Positions 49,425 through 60,491 are shown, counted from the first letter of the stretch. The stretch is 64,000 bases of DNA from Dendrophyllia cribrosa (GCA_024195265.1 JAJLRJ010000007.1:27197901-27261900), one strand, 5' to 3'. Numbers and translations: made by a program. The notes: generated from the sequence alone by a model not told the origin.

Positions 49425-52400
49425 ATGGAAACAAAGACAGACTTTAATGTTATATCTTTAAATGTTCGGGGTTTGCGCTCCTTGAACAAACGCCGAGGAA
49501 TATTTTTATGGCTCACAAAACAAAAAGCGGATATTGTTTATCTTCAAGAAACCTATAGCACTACTCAAGATGAAAATTTCTGGAAAACGCAATGGAAAGG
49601 CAGGATGTTATTTTCGCATGGCTCCAATCACAGTAAAGGTGCCTTAATTTTAGTGCGACACGGTTTAGATTTTGAACAGAAAACAATTGAATGCGATCCC
49701 AATGGTCGCTTCATATTTTTAGAAGCTCTAGTTCAGGGCTCCCTCTTCTTGTTTGTCAATCTATACGCACCGAATAAAGTTCACGAACAGGAAACCTTTT
49801 TTAAAAGGATCGAAACGAAGTTGGAAAGTTTCGATTTTGTTTCTAATAGGAAAATCATTATTGGAGGTGATGTGAATGTCTATTTTAACGAAAAATTGGA
49901 TTGTCTAGGTGGTCACCCCAAAATTAAAGAGAAAAGTGTTAATAAGATTAAAGACATTATGTCAGCTAATGACTTAATCGATGTTTGGAGAATCCGTCAC
50001 CCAGACAAACAGAGATTCACGTGGAGGCAAACAACCTCAGCTATACAACGTAGGCTTGATTACTGGTTGATAAGTAATGCATGCCAAGAAGAGGTTTTTT
50101 CTACTGATATTATCCCTGCAATAAAGACAGACCACTCAGCGATCACCTTAAATTTCAAAAGCATCGCGGAATTTTCTCGAGGACCATCCTATTGGAAATT
50201 TAACTCAAGTCTTGTCGATGATCCTGTTTATACTGACCTAATTAATCATTCATACCCTGTGTGGCTAGAGGAATATAAAGAAATCACCAGTAAACGTTTG
50301 TTATGGGACATAATTAAATATAGAATACGAAAAGAGACCATTAGTTATAGTAAACGAAAAGCAAGAGAACGTCGAGATCAGCTATCAGTTCTCGAAAAAG
50401 ATTTAAAATGTTGGGAGGAGAAATGTGATGAATTTCCGACAGTCGAAAATCTATCAAAATTGGAAGAAAAAAGAATACAATATGAATCTGCGTATGACTA
50501 TGTAATACAAGGTTCTATTACTCGCTCTCGTGCTCGTTGGTTTGAAAAAGGTGAAAAAAATAACAGTTACTTTTTACGACTGGAATCGTACAACAATAGC
50601 TCTAGTTGTATTAGAAAGTTAAAATTGGACGACAACAGTTTCACTACTGATCCTAGTGTTATTCTAGCTGAGCTTTAATCGTTTTACTCCTCTTTGTACC
50701 AGAAATCCGTTTCAGACAATGCTGAGACCGTTACCATGAATTTTCTTAACAACCAAGACATCCCCAAGCTTGACGAGGAAGAAAAAGAAAAATGCGAAGG
50801 GAAGTTAACTTTCAATGAATGTTTTCGATCTCTGCTCACTTTTCAAAATGGTAAAGCACCTGGTAATGACGATTTGACGGTAGAGTTTTATAAGTCGTTC
50901 TGGCCTCTAGTAGGCCACCTTGTTGTCGACAGTTTGAACGAAGCTTATGATTGTGGAGAATTGTCAACTTCACAGAAAATGGCCATCATTAAATTGATTG
51001 AAAAGAAAGGCAAAGACAAGCTATATATAAAAAAACTGGCATGGAGACCTATATCTCTTTTAAATGTTGTCAAAAAAAGCGTCAAAAGCTCTCGCTAAAA
51101 GGCTGGAATCCATCTTACCGTTAATTATCCATAAAAATCAAAATACTTACGTTAAAGGCCGATCAATTTTCGATAGCACTAGAATCATTGACGACATCAT
51201 GTTTTTTACCAAAGAAAACAACTTGTCTGGCCTTTTACTTGCTATCGATTTTGAAAAAGCGTTCGACTCTTTAGATTGGACTTTTTTAACCAAGGCATTG
51301 TCAGCTTTTTGGCTCATCTTCTATGAAATGGGTGAACACTTTCTACTCCAATATTCAGAGTTGTGTTATGAACAATGGATTCTCTTCCATTCATTTTGAA
51401 GTATTGTGGGGTGTGAGGCATTATCCACATATCTTTTTATTATAGCACTTGAGATACTAGCCATAAATATAAGAAGTAGTGAAAACATTAGAGGCATTAA
51501 ACTTCGTGACGGTCAAGAAGTCGAATTAACAGCTTTCGCTGACGATATGACAACTTTTTTACTAGATAAAGAGTCTATTGACAATCTTTTTATAATGTTG
51601 GATGATTTTGGAATCTGTTCTGGCCTCAAATTAAATAGAAGCAAATTAGAAGCTATTTCTATTGGCTCGCCTTCAACAAACTTGAACATTAATTTTGATT
51701 TATGCAACTCAATTAAGGCCCGGTTCAGACGCCGAACTTTTCATGAGCCGAACTTAATTCGAATTTGGACCGACCCAAATTAACAAAAGTACGCCTGTTG
51801 ATTCAGACGCCGAACCTAATTAGCCGAACTTAATTCAGTTTGAAGAGAAACAAATCGAAAGGTCAGCGATTTTCAGGCAAAGATGTCAGAACACACACCA
51901 GTCGTTATAATAATTTATGCATTAGGTTCGGCTCATGAAAAGTTCGGCGTCTGAATCAAAGCCGTTCCAAAGCCGAAATTCCCGGCTAAGCCAGGCGGAA
52001 AGAACGGCTGAGCCGTTCCAAATTCAAATAGCCGTTCTTAATTGATTCAGACGCCGAACTTTTCATGTACTTAATTCACGGTATTAGGTTCGGCTCATGA
52101 AAAGTTCGGCGTCTGAACCGGGTCTAAGATTAAGATTTTGGGCATCTTTTTTTCCTACAATGCGAAAGAAGTTCTCAGATTAAACTTTGAGTCAATCTTA
52201 GAATCTCTAAAAAAGAAATTGAATTTATGGAAATGGCGAAATTTAACTATTTTGGACAGAACACAAATTGTAAAAACATCCGCAATCTTAAAATTTCTCT
52301 ATCGTGCTTCCCAAATCTCTTTTCCAAAAGAAATAATAAAAAGTGCAAATACAATAATATATGATTTTATATGGAAAGGTAAGGACAAAGTGAAAAGACG

Positions 52401-53595
52401 AGCACTGATTAATAATATTGAAAACGGAGGTTTGAAAATGTTGCATTTGGAATCCTTAATTGAAGCACAAAAGATATCTTTTTTTAAGCGGTATGCTGAC
52501 CCTGACTATGCTGCTGATTGGAAACTCATTTTAGATACAATCTTAAAGCCTGTTGGTGGTCCGTATCTCTTGAATTGCAATTTCGATCTAAAAGCTCTTC
52601 CTGTTGTTCTTAGCCCTTTTTATCGCGAATGTCTGACTTTGTGGGCTAAACTTAATACGCCAACGTCTGAAAAAGAAGAAGACCTCTTAAATGAAATAAT
52701 CTGGAACAACAGAAATATTCGTGTAAACAATAAGTCATTCTATATTTCTGATATGATTAATTTAGGTATTCATAGAATTTCTGATATGGTTAAACCTGGA
52801 GGAACCGTTTTAACATGGTTTGATCTTCAGGCCAGAGGCTTACAATAAAAAAATTTTCTATTGTGGTGCGGATTAATAGATGCTTTACCTCTAAAATGGA
52901 AGCAAATTCTGAGAACTGTGACGACCCTACCCAGAACACCCTTTGTTCCTACGAATTTTACGTTGCTACTTAAATCAAAACGATTAACGCTAACTAAAAT
53001 TAATACCAAAAAACTTTACGATGAGCTTGTATCCGATATACGAGAAATGCCAACTGCACAGCTCAGATTTAATGAAATGTTTTCTGGATGTGAACTTGAT
53101 TGGGACAAAATTTACAGCCTGCCTTTCCAAGTCGCGTTAGATACTTACACAAGAGATTTTCAGTATAAGCTTTTAAATAGAATAATATTTACTAATACAA
53201 AATTATGTTCACCTTTGTGCACCTTCTGTGGCAAGGAAGAAGAAGCCCCCGAACATTTATTTATTTTGTGCAATTTTTCAAAGTGTTTTTGGCATGAAAT
53301 CTCTTGCTGGTTGGAGCATTGTAACATTCACACCGCTGTTGACTTGACCATTCAAACCAATATTATGTTTGGCTTGTTAGATATTAATGAACATTTTATG
53401 TCTCTTAATCACGTTATTCTTATAGCTAAACAAACTATTTTTCTTTGCCGTCGAAAGAATATCGCTCCAAATTTCAATATATTTCTTGCAAACCTTAAAA
53501 AAATTGTTAAAATAGAAGAATTCATAGCTAAACAAAAAAACAAAATGAACCTACACCTTGAAAAATGGAAACTTTTTGTAGAACTACTTCAGTAA
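49425..53595 (+). pseudogene. LINE ORF2: APE endonuclease and reverse transcriptase, decayed
   Basis: The endonuclease (49425-50150) has VISLNVRGLRS, VYLQETYS, GGDVNVYFN and KTDHSAITL. RT pieces are FQNGKAPGNDDLTVEFYKSF, LLAIDFEKAFDSLDW and the catalytic FADDMTTF. Downstream are LYRASQISFPKEI, FIWKGKDKVKRRALIN and the CTFCGKEEEAPEHLFILC zinc box. Stops near 50677, 51397 and 52847 and a frameshift near 51080 inactivate it. A Harbinger-type MITE splits it at 51717-52124; removing the MITE brings the flanking codons back into one frame. Confidence 0.9.
51717..52124. mobile_element. Harbinger-type MITE with nested inverted motifs, 408 bp
   Basis: Ends GGCCCGGTTCAGACGCCG and, as the right complement, GACCCGGTTCAGACGCCG are flanked by TAA (51714-51716 and 52125-52127). 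The GTTCAGACGCCGAACTTTTC motif or its complement recurs four or five times inside, so the element can fold in several ways. No coding capacity. Confidence 0.88.
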
Positions 53596-53779
53596 GAATT
53601 TTTGTTTTTGTATTTGTAGTAATAATTCCATTCTGTAATAACTATCATAACTTTCCTTTTTTTATTATTATTTTTTTAATGTATTTTTTGTTTTTCTTCT
53701 TTTCTTCATGTACGTATCTATGTATGTAGGCTGTATTGTATTGTATTATATCTCATTAAAATTTTGCAAATTAAAAAAA

Positions 53780-54103
53780 ATCAGCTTTTGGTGCTGATGC
53801 ATTTCTTAAAATTTCACCAATTTCTTTTCCTTTTGTTTCAGGGATTCGGCTTTCTGGGGGAATTGTTTTTTTCTTTGTCGAAAACTTATCATTAATTTTT
53901 TCACCAACCAGCTGCCCAGTTTTTTCTCCAACTTTTTCAGCGCCCTTTTCCACGAGTTTTTCTGCTGCCTTTGAAGCTAATTTTGAAGCTGTTTTTTCTG
54001 TTAATTTTGTTCCAATTTTTGACAAAACATCAAAGAATCCGGAACCTGAACCCACGTAACTTATTTCTCCTGTATCAGGATCTCTTTCTCTTCTTTCATC
54101 CAT
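53780..54103 (-). pseudogene. Polinton minor protein of unknown function, main part
   Basis: It starts MDERRERDPDTGEISYVGSG at 54103 and has a long Ala/Lys/Glu-rich amphipathic helical segment (ASKLASKAAEKLVEKGAEKV, about residues 38-70). A Pro-rich stretch follows and it ends where the LINE inserted. It lies between the major capsid and the penton-like gene, so a minor virion or scaffold role is likely by position only. No known domain recognised. The tail is at 48017-48066. Confidence 0.65.
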
Positions 54104-54108
54104 TTTAG

Positions 54109-54864
54109 TTAAATTTCTTTCATTACAACAGTCAGCGAAATATGAATGTCATTCAAATCCACTTCTCGGTCTTCATCATCAGTGAAATAGAATGCGGCTT
54201 CAGAAATGTTTTTTTTTGTGTTTATTTTATTCCACAAGTAATTTATTGGTTGAATTTCAAAAGGCAAAGATCTTGTTTTTGTTGACGTTGAGAACGTGTA
54301 AAGAACATTTGAGCTTTTCCCTGAAACAATGGAATTACTCAAAAGACTGCTTCTGAGATAAAGATTATCAACGCTGTTGGAAATGTTTGGGAAATTTGTT
54401 CCATAAGCACTTGTTTTTAGAATTTTAAAATCAAATCCCAAAAGAATGTTGAAGTTTCCACTCTTTGAAAAGTCAATTTGGAAGTTTTCATCCAACTGAA
54501 TAAATACTTTGAACGTTGTCAAATCAAACAACACGTTGATGCCATATGCTTCGCCACTTTTCCTAATTCTTTTGTGAATGAAATCATTCAGGTCTTCGTA
54601 ATCATAAACTCCTGTTGGGAAGTTGATTGTTTCCCACGTTTTTCCTTTGTCTTTTGAAATCACCAACTTGTTGTTGTTATATTCTGGACGAATGTTTTGC
54701 CAGCTTGCAGTCATGGAAAGATGATCCAAAGCAAGATAATATTGTTTATTCTCATCCAGAATCAACTCCGGCATGAACTTCACGTTGAAATTTCCTGGTT
54801 CATTGTTTGGGTTTTGTTTTCTTGCATCCACCGATTTGAAAACGAGAACTCTGTTAACATCCAT
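54109..54864 (-). CDS. Penton-like minor capsid protein of the Polinton, 251 residues
   Basis: The frame is open, starting MDVNRVLVFKSVDARKQNPN. Beta-rich segments are spaced along it (FNVKFMPELILDENKQYYLA, TFKVFIQLDENFQIDFSKSG, ISEAAFYFTDDEDREVDLND). This fits the single-jelly-roll minor capsid (penton) proteins of Polintons, which sit at capsid vertices. Support comes from length and from position next to major capsid and ATPase genes. Its start overlaps the stop of the upstream coiled-coil gene by one base (TAATG), a compact viral arrangement. No disabling change seen. Confidence 0.72.
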   Translation of the reverse strand: MDVNRVLVFKSVDARKQNPNNEPGNFNVKFMPELILDENKQYYLALDHLSMTASWQNIRPEYNNNKLVISKDKGKTWETINFPTGVYDYEDLNDFIHKRIRKSGEAYGINVLFDLTTFKVFIQLDENFQIDFSKSGNFNILLGFDFKILKTSAYGTNFPNISNSVDNLYLRSSLLSNSIVSGKSSNVLYTFSTSTKTRSLPFEIQPINYLWNKINTKKNISEAAFYFTDDEDREVDLNDIHISLTVVMKEI

Positions 54865-56039
54865 TATTTTATGTACTTCTGAAAAAGTTTTTCATGCATT
54901 GATTTATCAATTGCTCCAATTTTCAAGAGTTCATCATTTATTTGCGAGAGATCATTCCTCAAGACTGGAGAATTGTTACCAGCAGCCATTGAACCCACGA
55001 TTATCTTGATTCTGTCTGCTAATTCTTCTGGCTTTTGATAATACGTAACGCTAGACCCAACCATCCTTGATTTACCTGAAGATTTGTGTTTGGGAAGATT
55101 TGACAACATGTTTAAATCATTGAAAATTTTCACAGCATTCATGGAATATTTGCTTCGTGGATTGAATCTCTTTGTGAGCAGGTTGACCAAAGATTTGTCC
55201 GCATCTGCTCGATAGACAAGTCGCCCGCCACGATAAGCATCAAGTTTCATTTCATTCAACAATCTTGGAACATCAATGAGCAGTCCACTATAGTGATCTC
55301 CTTGAATTTTGTAAGCATTTCTTCGGGGTTGTTTATATTTTCTGATTCCAGCTCCCTTTCCTTTTTTTTCTTTATATTGCGGCATAGCTTTAATAAGGTT
55401 TAGTGTAGATATGTATTTATCAAATATTGGTTTTTCAAATTCTCGTTGTTGTTCTAATTCTGCAATTTTTTGGTGTTTTTTTTGTTTTTCGTCTTCGTTT
55501 TTTGGTTTTGTGTTTTTTATTCCGATTATTTGGTCAGATACTCTTTTTTTATCTTTTATTGCTTTTTTAACAATTTTGGTTATGACATCTTCTGGTAAAT
55601 CAAGTAAGTCATTAGGTTCTGGTAAACCGATCGAATTGATGAAGATTAAGTCTTCTTCTGAAAATATATTGCTCGGACTAACGGTTAGTAAGTTTTCCTT
55701 CGTATTACCAGTCGGTAATTCTTCCGCAGCGTCGGCAAACTCGTCTTCCCTGCCGGTTATTTGCGCCAGCTCTTGAATACCTTCAACCAAAGCAAGTTGA
55801 TTTTGCCTCAGTTGCTCAATCACTCTGTCTTGTTTTTCATCTGTCTTTTTCTGTTGCTCAATAAGTGGTTCTCTCAGGGTTTTAAAATAATCACTCATAA
55901 CAACATCTCTTCCCTGTTCTCTGTCTTCCACTTCATTCTTCACCGCAGTCACTGCTTTCGCAATTTGATATCCTTCATATTCATTTTCCGCAAACTTTTT
56001 TAATTTTTGCAAGGTCCATTTTAAGTGGCAAAACAACAT
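54864..56039 (-). CDS. Coiled-coil protein of the Polinton, about 391 residues, function unknown
   Basis: The N-terminal half is a Gln/Glu/Lys-rich coiled coil (REPLIEQQKKTDEKQDRVIE, QNQLALVEGIQELAQ, residues about 55-95) with a second helical region (KKAIKDKKRVSDQ). The C-terminal half has a conserved-looking globular part (KIQGDHYSGLLIDVPRLLNE, GGRLVYRADADKSLVNLLTK, KPEELADRIKIIVGSMAAGN). I recognise it as a recurring Polinton gene but know no function. It is divergent from the ATPase. An alternative ATG (MDLAKIKK, near 56020) in another frame suggests a possible small indel at the N-terminus. Confidence 0.65.
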   Translation of the reverse strand: MLFCHLKWTLQKLKKFAENEYEGYQIAKAVTAVKNEVEDREQGRDVVMSDYFKTLREPLIEQQKKTDEKQDRVIEQLRQNQLALVEGIQELAQITGREDEFADAAEELPTGNTKENLLTVSPSNIFSEEDLIFINSIGLPEPNDLLDLPEDVITKIVKKAIKDKKRVSDQIIGIKNTKPKNEDEKQKKHQKIAELEQQREFEKPIFDKYISTLNLIKAMPQYKEKKGKGAGIRKYKQPRRNAYKIQGDHYSGLLIDVPRLLNEMKLDAYRGGRLVYRADADKSLVNLLTKRFNPRSKYSMNAVKIFNDLNMLSNLPKHKSSGKSRMVGSSVTYYQKPEELADRIKIIVGSMAAGNNSPVLRNDLSQINDELLKIGAIDKSMHEKLFQKYIK

Positions 56040-56086
56040 TTATCTCAAAAGATAAGTGTTGATGTGGCAGTTATCTCAAATGATAA
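56040..56086. promoter_or_regulatory. Paired TTATCTCAAANGATAA sites between divergent Polinton genes
   Basis: TTATCTCAAAAGATAA (56040-56055) and TTATCTCAAATGATAA (56071-56086) are near-identical, internally symmetric (TTATC...GATAA) and 31 bases apart. They lie between the coiled-coil gene (minus) and the packaging ATPase (plus). They look like paired binding sites controlling a divergent promoter. The second overlaps the likely ATPase start. Confidence 0.5.
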
Positions 56087-56742
56087 ATGTTGTCTCAACA
56101 TTTAAAACGAAAATTCCAAACTACGATACACATCAAAGTGAAGCTGCAAAAAGAAGACTGAATGATTTCCTAGATGAGAATTTTCGAATGCTGATCACTG
56201 GCCAAAATCGCTGCGGAAAAACAAACACTCTTATGCATATTCTACGAAAACCTCTTGTGTATTACGATAAGATTTATTTTTACACTCTCAATCAGCATCA
56301 GGATAAAATTCAAGATCTTCAGAAGTTGATGGAAGGCGTCAGCAAAAAGGTTGGGTATAATGCGCTTGAGCTGCTCGAACCAGATGAGGTTATGGATACA
56401 TCAGAATATCCAAACAACAACAGAAAAGTGGTTGTTTTTGATGATCTTATCAACGCCCCTGACAGGATTCAGAAAAATATTGCAAATCATTGGACGGATG
56501 GAAGACATCACGGAATCAGCTCAATTTATCTTTCTCAGTCCTATTATGATGTTCCATCAAAAATTCGTTTGAACTGTTCCCATAACTTACTTTATCCACC
56601 AGCAACAAAGACTCATTTAGATCTCATCGCAAAAGAGAACTTGATTGATTCTCAACTGTTCAACAAACTTCGGCCCTTCGAATTCATTTTCATTGACAAA
56701 GAAAAGAAACGCGTCAAGAAAAATTTTGATGAGGATATCTAA
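56080..56742 (+). CDS. Genome-packaging ATPase (FtsK/HerA, A32-like) of the Polinton
   Basis: The P-loop is MLITGQNRCGKTNTLMHIL (around residues 34-52). A Walker B strand follows in RKVVVFDDLINAPD, then a conserved HWTDGRHHGISSIYLSQSYY segment with the sensor-like Gln. The fold and length (about 220 residues) match the poxvirus A32-like ATPases that pump DNA into Polinton-type capsids. No stop or frameshift is seen. Upstream in-frame starts exist at 56056 (GTG) and 56062 (ATG); 56080 is chosen because homology-like sequence (VSTFKTKIPNYDTHQ) begins there. The stop is one base before the next ATG. Confidence 0.92.
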   Translation: MINVVSTFKTKIPNYDTHQSEAAKRRLNDFLDENFRMLITGQNRCGKTNTLMHILRKPLVYYDKIYFYTLNQHQDKIQDLQKLMEGVSKKVGYNALELLEPDEVMDTSEYPNNNRKVVVFDDLINAPDRIQKNIANHWTDGRHHGISSIYLSQSYYDVPSKIRLNCSHNLLYPPATKTHLDLIAKENLIDSQLFNKLRPFEFIFIDKEKKRVKKNFDEDI

Positions 56743-56743
56743 A

Positions 56744-58582
56744 ATGGGCATTTTCAACAATGTGGGAAGATTCACTGGTGTTGACGTGAGTGAATACATA
56801 AAAAATTTCAACAGACAAGTTCAACAAGGGGGATTGAAACTCGATTCCAACAACAATTATGATATCCAACAAAAACAACTGGCTAATGTTGCAGAAGGAG
56901 TTGACAATGATGACGCAATCACTAAACATCAAGTTGACACGCTTGAAACAACGATCAATACCAAATTTACGCAATTAAGGGCTGATTCTCTTCAGGTTGA
57001 TGGATCCTCTCATATGACAGGAGATCTTGACCTCAGAGGAAACAAATTGATTCTTCCTGGAGAGATTGACATGAACCGGAAACTTATCACAAGTATGGCC
57101 ACGGATGAATTAAATGATCTTTCTGCTGTTAATATGGTAACTCTGAAAAAGTTTCACCCTAAGGCTCCAGCTCCAACTCATGAAGTCACTAAAGACATTG
57201 ATTTGAAAGAACTTTTCAATGTTACCTAATCAAAGCAACAAACATATACAGATTTAGCGGGAAATTACAATAATCTTGTATCTTATAATGATGTCAAGAA
57301 TGTCTTTCTCAGTCGAAAAGAGACGTTTCCAATGGAAACAAGTCTTGATATGGGAAACAATACAGTTTATAATGTGAAAGACCCAACAGAGATAGATCAT
57401 GGTACAAACAAAGGTTATGTTGATAATTCAGTAAATACAAAAGCTGATAAATCATATGTTGACACAAAAACTAATGATAACAGCACAAAAATAAATAATA
57501 ATACTACTGCAATCAGTGATAACAACACAAAAATAAATAATAATACTACTAAAATCAACAATCTACAAACAGAAAAATATGATAAATCACATGTTGGTCC
57601 ATTAGTACTTCAAATTGAACAATAATATAAAGATTATGTTAATAGGTCAAATATCTCTTCAACTTCTCATTTGAAGGATCAGTTCAGATATTTGATGGAG
57701 GATGTAAATGAGAGTAGTAGTGAGCATGATATTAGAGTGGATGGAATTACTGATTTCTCAAGTTCGCCACATTTATTCAATAAAAAAGCATATGATTTAG
57801 TTATATTCAAAGATATAAATAATATTTACTCTGGAAGACTTGGTTTTAATATGTATAAACTTCCAGAAGGAGAATATACTATATGCATTGAATTCTTTCC
57901 TGTTACTATGACAAATGCGAGTGTTAAAGTTGTGAGTACTAGTTTAAATATCAATCAACAATCAACGAAACAATTTTCTAATTATACAAGATCAATTATT
58001 CACATGCATAAATGGCATATTTCACCACCAGAGTTTATAATGCTTGATTTAAAATGTCAAGGAACTCCTAAATCACTGAATGAAGGTGATGCAAATTTGA
58101 TTATTTATGGCGTTAAAGGTTTTCAACCCGATGTTGAAAGTTCTGTTTATGATTCTCCCTTTATTTTTGAAAATCAAAAGACCGGCCAAGCCGCGATGGT
58201 TATGCAAACTAATTTGGATTTGAATGGCTATCAGCTGATTGGAAATAAATCCAGCTTTTTCATGTGTGCTTATTTTGATGAAGATAAGCATAAAACAAAT
58301 GTTTATTTCAATGGGGACGTGAATAACTTTTATGTTCCCGTAAAATGTGTTTTGAAATCTATAACTGTGATTAGCACAGTTGGTCTAGACCGATCTCAAA
58401 TTGCACTGACCATCCGGGGTCAAAAATATTTTGAACGACAATCATCTGTACATACCGGCCCTCAAAAGATAATAATTAATCATCAACTGAGTGAAGGTGG
58501 ATCCCTTCAGATAAGTTTATCAAAGAAACAAAAGTTCGGAAACAGTAAAAAATACACATTAGCTCTTTTGTTTGAAATATAG
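56744..58582 (+). pseudogene. Fibre-like protein of the Polinton, two in-frame TAA stops
   Basis: One frame of 613 codons is interrupted by TAA at 57227-57229 and 57623-57625, with no frameshift. The N-terminal part (MGIFNNVGRFTGVDVSEYIK) is followed by phage-fibre-like repeats: GDLDLRGNKLILPGEIDMNR, a second MGNNTVYNVKD-type repeat, and an Asn/Thr-rich coiled stretch with repeated TKINNNTT units (about 57478-57560). The C-terminal 300 residues are beta-rich with DLNGYQLIGN and IALTIRGQKYF, plausibly a knob. Such proteins usually form trimeric surface fibres; the receptor is unknown. The stops make it non-functional unless read through. Confidence 0.7.
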
Positions 58583-58611
58583 ATTCTGAAAATATTGTTT
58601 CTGCATTCAAA

Positions 58612-59121
58612 ATGCAAAAACCTTACGAAAATGATTTGTTTGAATTCAACCATATTGACCCAACTCTTCCAATAGAAACAGTTAAAGAATTAAAGCAGCT
58701 TTATGTATTCTATCATAAACGCTATTGGTGTTATAAAAGAATGACCAAAAGACTCAAAGAATCATACTTTGTAAACAATTTAACTTCAACCATGCTTGTT
58801 GTAATTGGAACGATAGCTGGAGGTGTAACACTCAATCCTATCGTTTTGGGTGTAATAAGCGGGACTGGTTTGATTTTGAAAACAAGCAGTGAAATTAAAA
58901 ATTATAAGAACAAAATAGCCATGGCAAAATTCGCCTTCACAACATATGATAAAGTTTTGATTGAGCTGAAATCTTACTTAAGAGGATGTAGATTTGACCC
59001 GCAAAAATTCCCTGATGAAATGATAACAATTGATGGTATTGTGGCTGATTTGGGTCTGAATTACGAAAAATATGAAAAAGATTATGTCAAGACTTTAAAA
59101 ATGAGGGCCTCCGTAGTTTAG
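58612..59121 (+). CDS. Two-helix membrane protein of the Polinton, 169 residues
   Basis: The frame is open. A charged N-terminal region (MQKPYENDLFEFNHIDPTLP, then HKRYWCYKRMTKRLKESYFV) is followed by two adjacent hydrophobic segments separated by a Gly-rich turn (TSTMLVVIGTIAGGVTLNPI, VLGVISGTGLILKTS; about residues 59-92) and a charged C-terminus. I do not recognise a characterised family. Placement right after the fibre-like gene suggests a virion or membrane-associated role, inferred only from context. No break is seen. Confidence 0.6.
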   Translation: MQKPYENDLFEFNHIDPTLPIETVKELKQLYVFYHKRYWCYKRMTKRLKESYFVNNLTSTMLVVIGTIAGGVTLNPIVLGVISGTGLILKTSSEIKNYKNKIAMAKFAFTTYDKVLIELKSYLRGCRFDPQKFPDEMITIDGIVADLGLNYEKYEKDYVKTLKMRASVV

Positions 59122-59167
59122 AAGGTTAAATTATTAAAGGTTTTCCTTTAATAATTAATTTCCAGTC

Positions 59168-59806
59168 TTAATCTTCATCTGTATCATCGGTGTCATCTGT
59201 ATCATCTTCATATTCATCAAACCAATTTTGTTGGGGTAGTTCTTCAGCTTCAAAGATTTCATTGATAAGAACAGCTTGTGTAACCATAATAATTGACTTT
59301 GTGTCGCTGTTGATGTAAACTTTGTTTAGTTGTGTAATACAAGTACCTTTAAATGTTTTACCAAATAATTATTGTGGAGATAGTTTCTTCTTTTTTGTCT
59401 TGTTCAGCTTAAAGAAAGGACAAACGATATTTCCATCCTTTGTATAAAGCTTTGAATAAAGTTTGTTTTCTCATTTCACAATTATAAATTCAGTTTCATC
59501 AAACTTAGCGAGATTGGATGAAAGTTTTTTTTGATTGCAGGCTGTTGTTCTTTAATTAATGTTTGAAGCTATTGTTCAACAGTTTCGAATTTCTTTGCAT
59601 CTTCTTTCGAAAGTGAGAAGCCAAGAGTGTAATTGTCGCCATTATGGACATGAATTTTCATGGTTCCTTCCAGTTTGATGTAAGGAGCCTTAATTGGAAA
59701 AGAAATGAATTTGTTGTGTATTTTTGCTTGGCTGGGCTAAGGAAATATCTTTTGTTTTTAATTTGGTGATTGTAGTTGTAGTTGGTGAAGTAGCTTTGGA
59801 GGTCAT
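59168..59806 (-). pseudogene. Polinton protein with acidic tail, several stops and frameshifts
   Basis: It starts MTSKATSPTTTITKLKTKDI at 59806. In shifted frames it continues with PIKAPYIKLEGTMKIHVHNG and LGFSLSKEDAKKFETVEQ. Further on are LYTKDGNIVCPFFKLN, CITQLNKVYINSDTKS and a very acidic end (FDEYEDDTDDTDDTDED). Beta-rich body plus acidic C-terminal tail resembles single-stranded-DNA-binding proteins, which suggests a replication role, but no family match is claimed. A TATATAAAAT box sits immediately upstream on the minus strand. Three or more disabling changes. Confidence 0.6.
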
Positions 59807-59871
59807 ATTTTATATAAATATACTATAAAAAATTTTTTGAAAATTTTCAATTTCAAAAACTGCCAAATAAT

Positions 59872-60491
59872 TTACCAAAACTTCATTTCTTTATTATATT
59901 CCTTTTGGTAATCCAAAAATTCTTCTTTAGAAAGAGTTACACGTTCTGGATAAATTATGTCAGTTTTTTCTCCATTAATCCAGAATCTTGTGCTCTCTCT
60001 TGGAATGTCTGTGACAGGAATATCAAAAAACGCTTCAATGCTGTTTCTTGAATAAAACCAAAAAACAGGACCATTAGGTACATCTTTAATACATATCATT
60101 GTTTTTTTCTGTTGATCAGTTGGATTTCTGTTTATGATAAGATGTTTGAGGCCTTCTTGTTTGGACAGATATGGTTTATTTTCTCGAAGGACCTTATAAA
60201 TTACACATGGCCAGACATCAAAAAAGTTGGCCGCGGCTTTAATTTGACTGACGCGAATCTTTGTGAATTTATAACGAATGGGCCTTTTTGATTTATTGTG
60301 GCTTCAACCAAGAACATTTTTCTATCGCTTTGTCTTGTAATTGATGGTTTTTTATGGTTGATGGCATATCTAAGAGTTGGTACATTAATACCCATGGCCT
60401 TAGCTGCTTGTGAAAAATTCTTAAATATTTGTGGTTCTAAAGCTCCTGTGTTATTGTCAATTGGTGTAATTTTGATTTCTGTTGTTGTCAT
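59872..60491 (-). pseudogene. Polinton protein with NUMOD/HTH-like N-terminal segment, frameshifted
   Basis: The N-terminal frame (60201-60491, MTTTEIKITPIDNNTGALEP) contains KNFSQAAKAMGINVPTLRYA, which looks like the helix-turn-helix-type modules found in mobile nucleases and giant-virus proteins. The C-terminal frame (59872-60099) has VFWFYSRNSIEAFFDIPVTD and YPERVTLSKEEFLDYQ. The middle is out of frame. It is divergent from the SAP/polymerase gene, with TTATATAAAATG at its start. Possibly a regulator; inference only. Confidence 0.5.

Larger units (their letters stand above)
48067..53779 (+). mobile_element. Near full-length L1/Tx1-like LINE, 5.7 kb including a nested MITE
   Basis: It lies between two copies of ATCAG (48062-48066 and 53780-53784) with an A-rich 3' end. 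It has two ORFs, ORF1 (coiled coil and RRM-like) and ORF2 (endonuclease, RT, Cys/His box), both interrupted by stops or frameshifts. The target repeat is short for a LINE, so the edges are good to a few bases; frame continuity of the Polinton gene supports them. Confidence 0.85.

Noticed and set aside
56744..58582. Alternative genetic code reading TAA as an amino acid
   Set aside because: Intact genes in the same window (MULE transposase, Penelope RT, integrase) end at ordinary stops including TAA, and other Polinton genes show frameshift decay.
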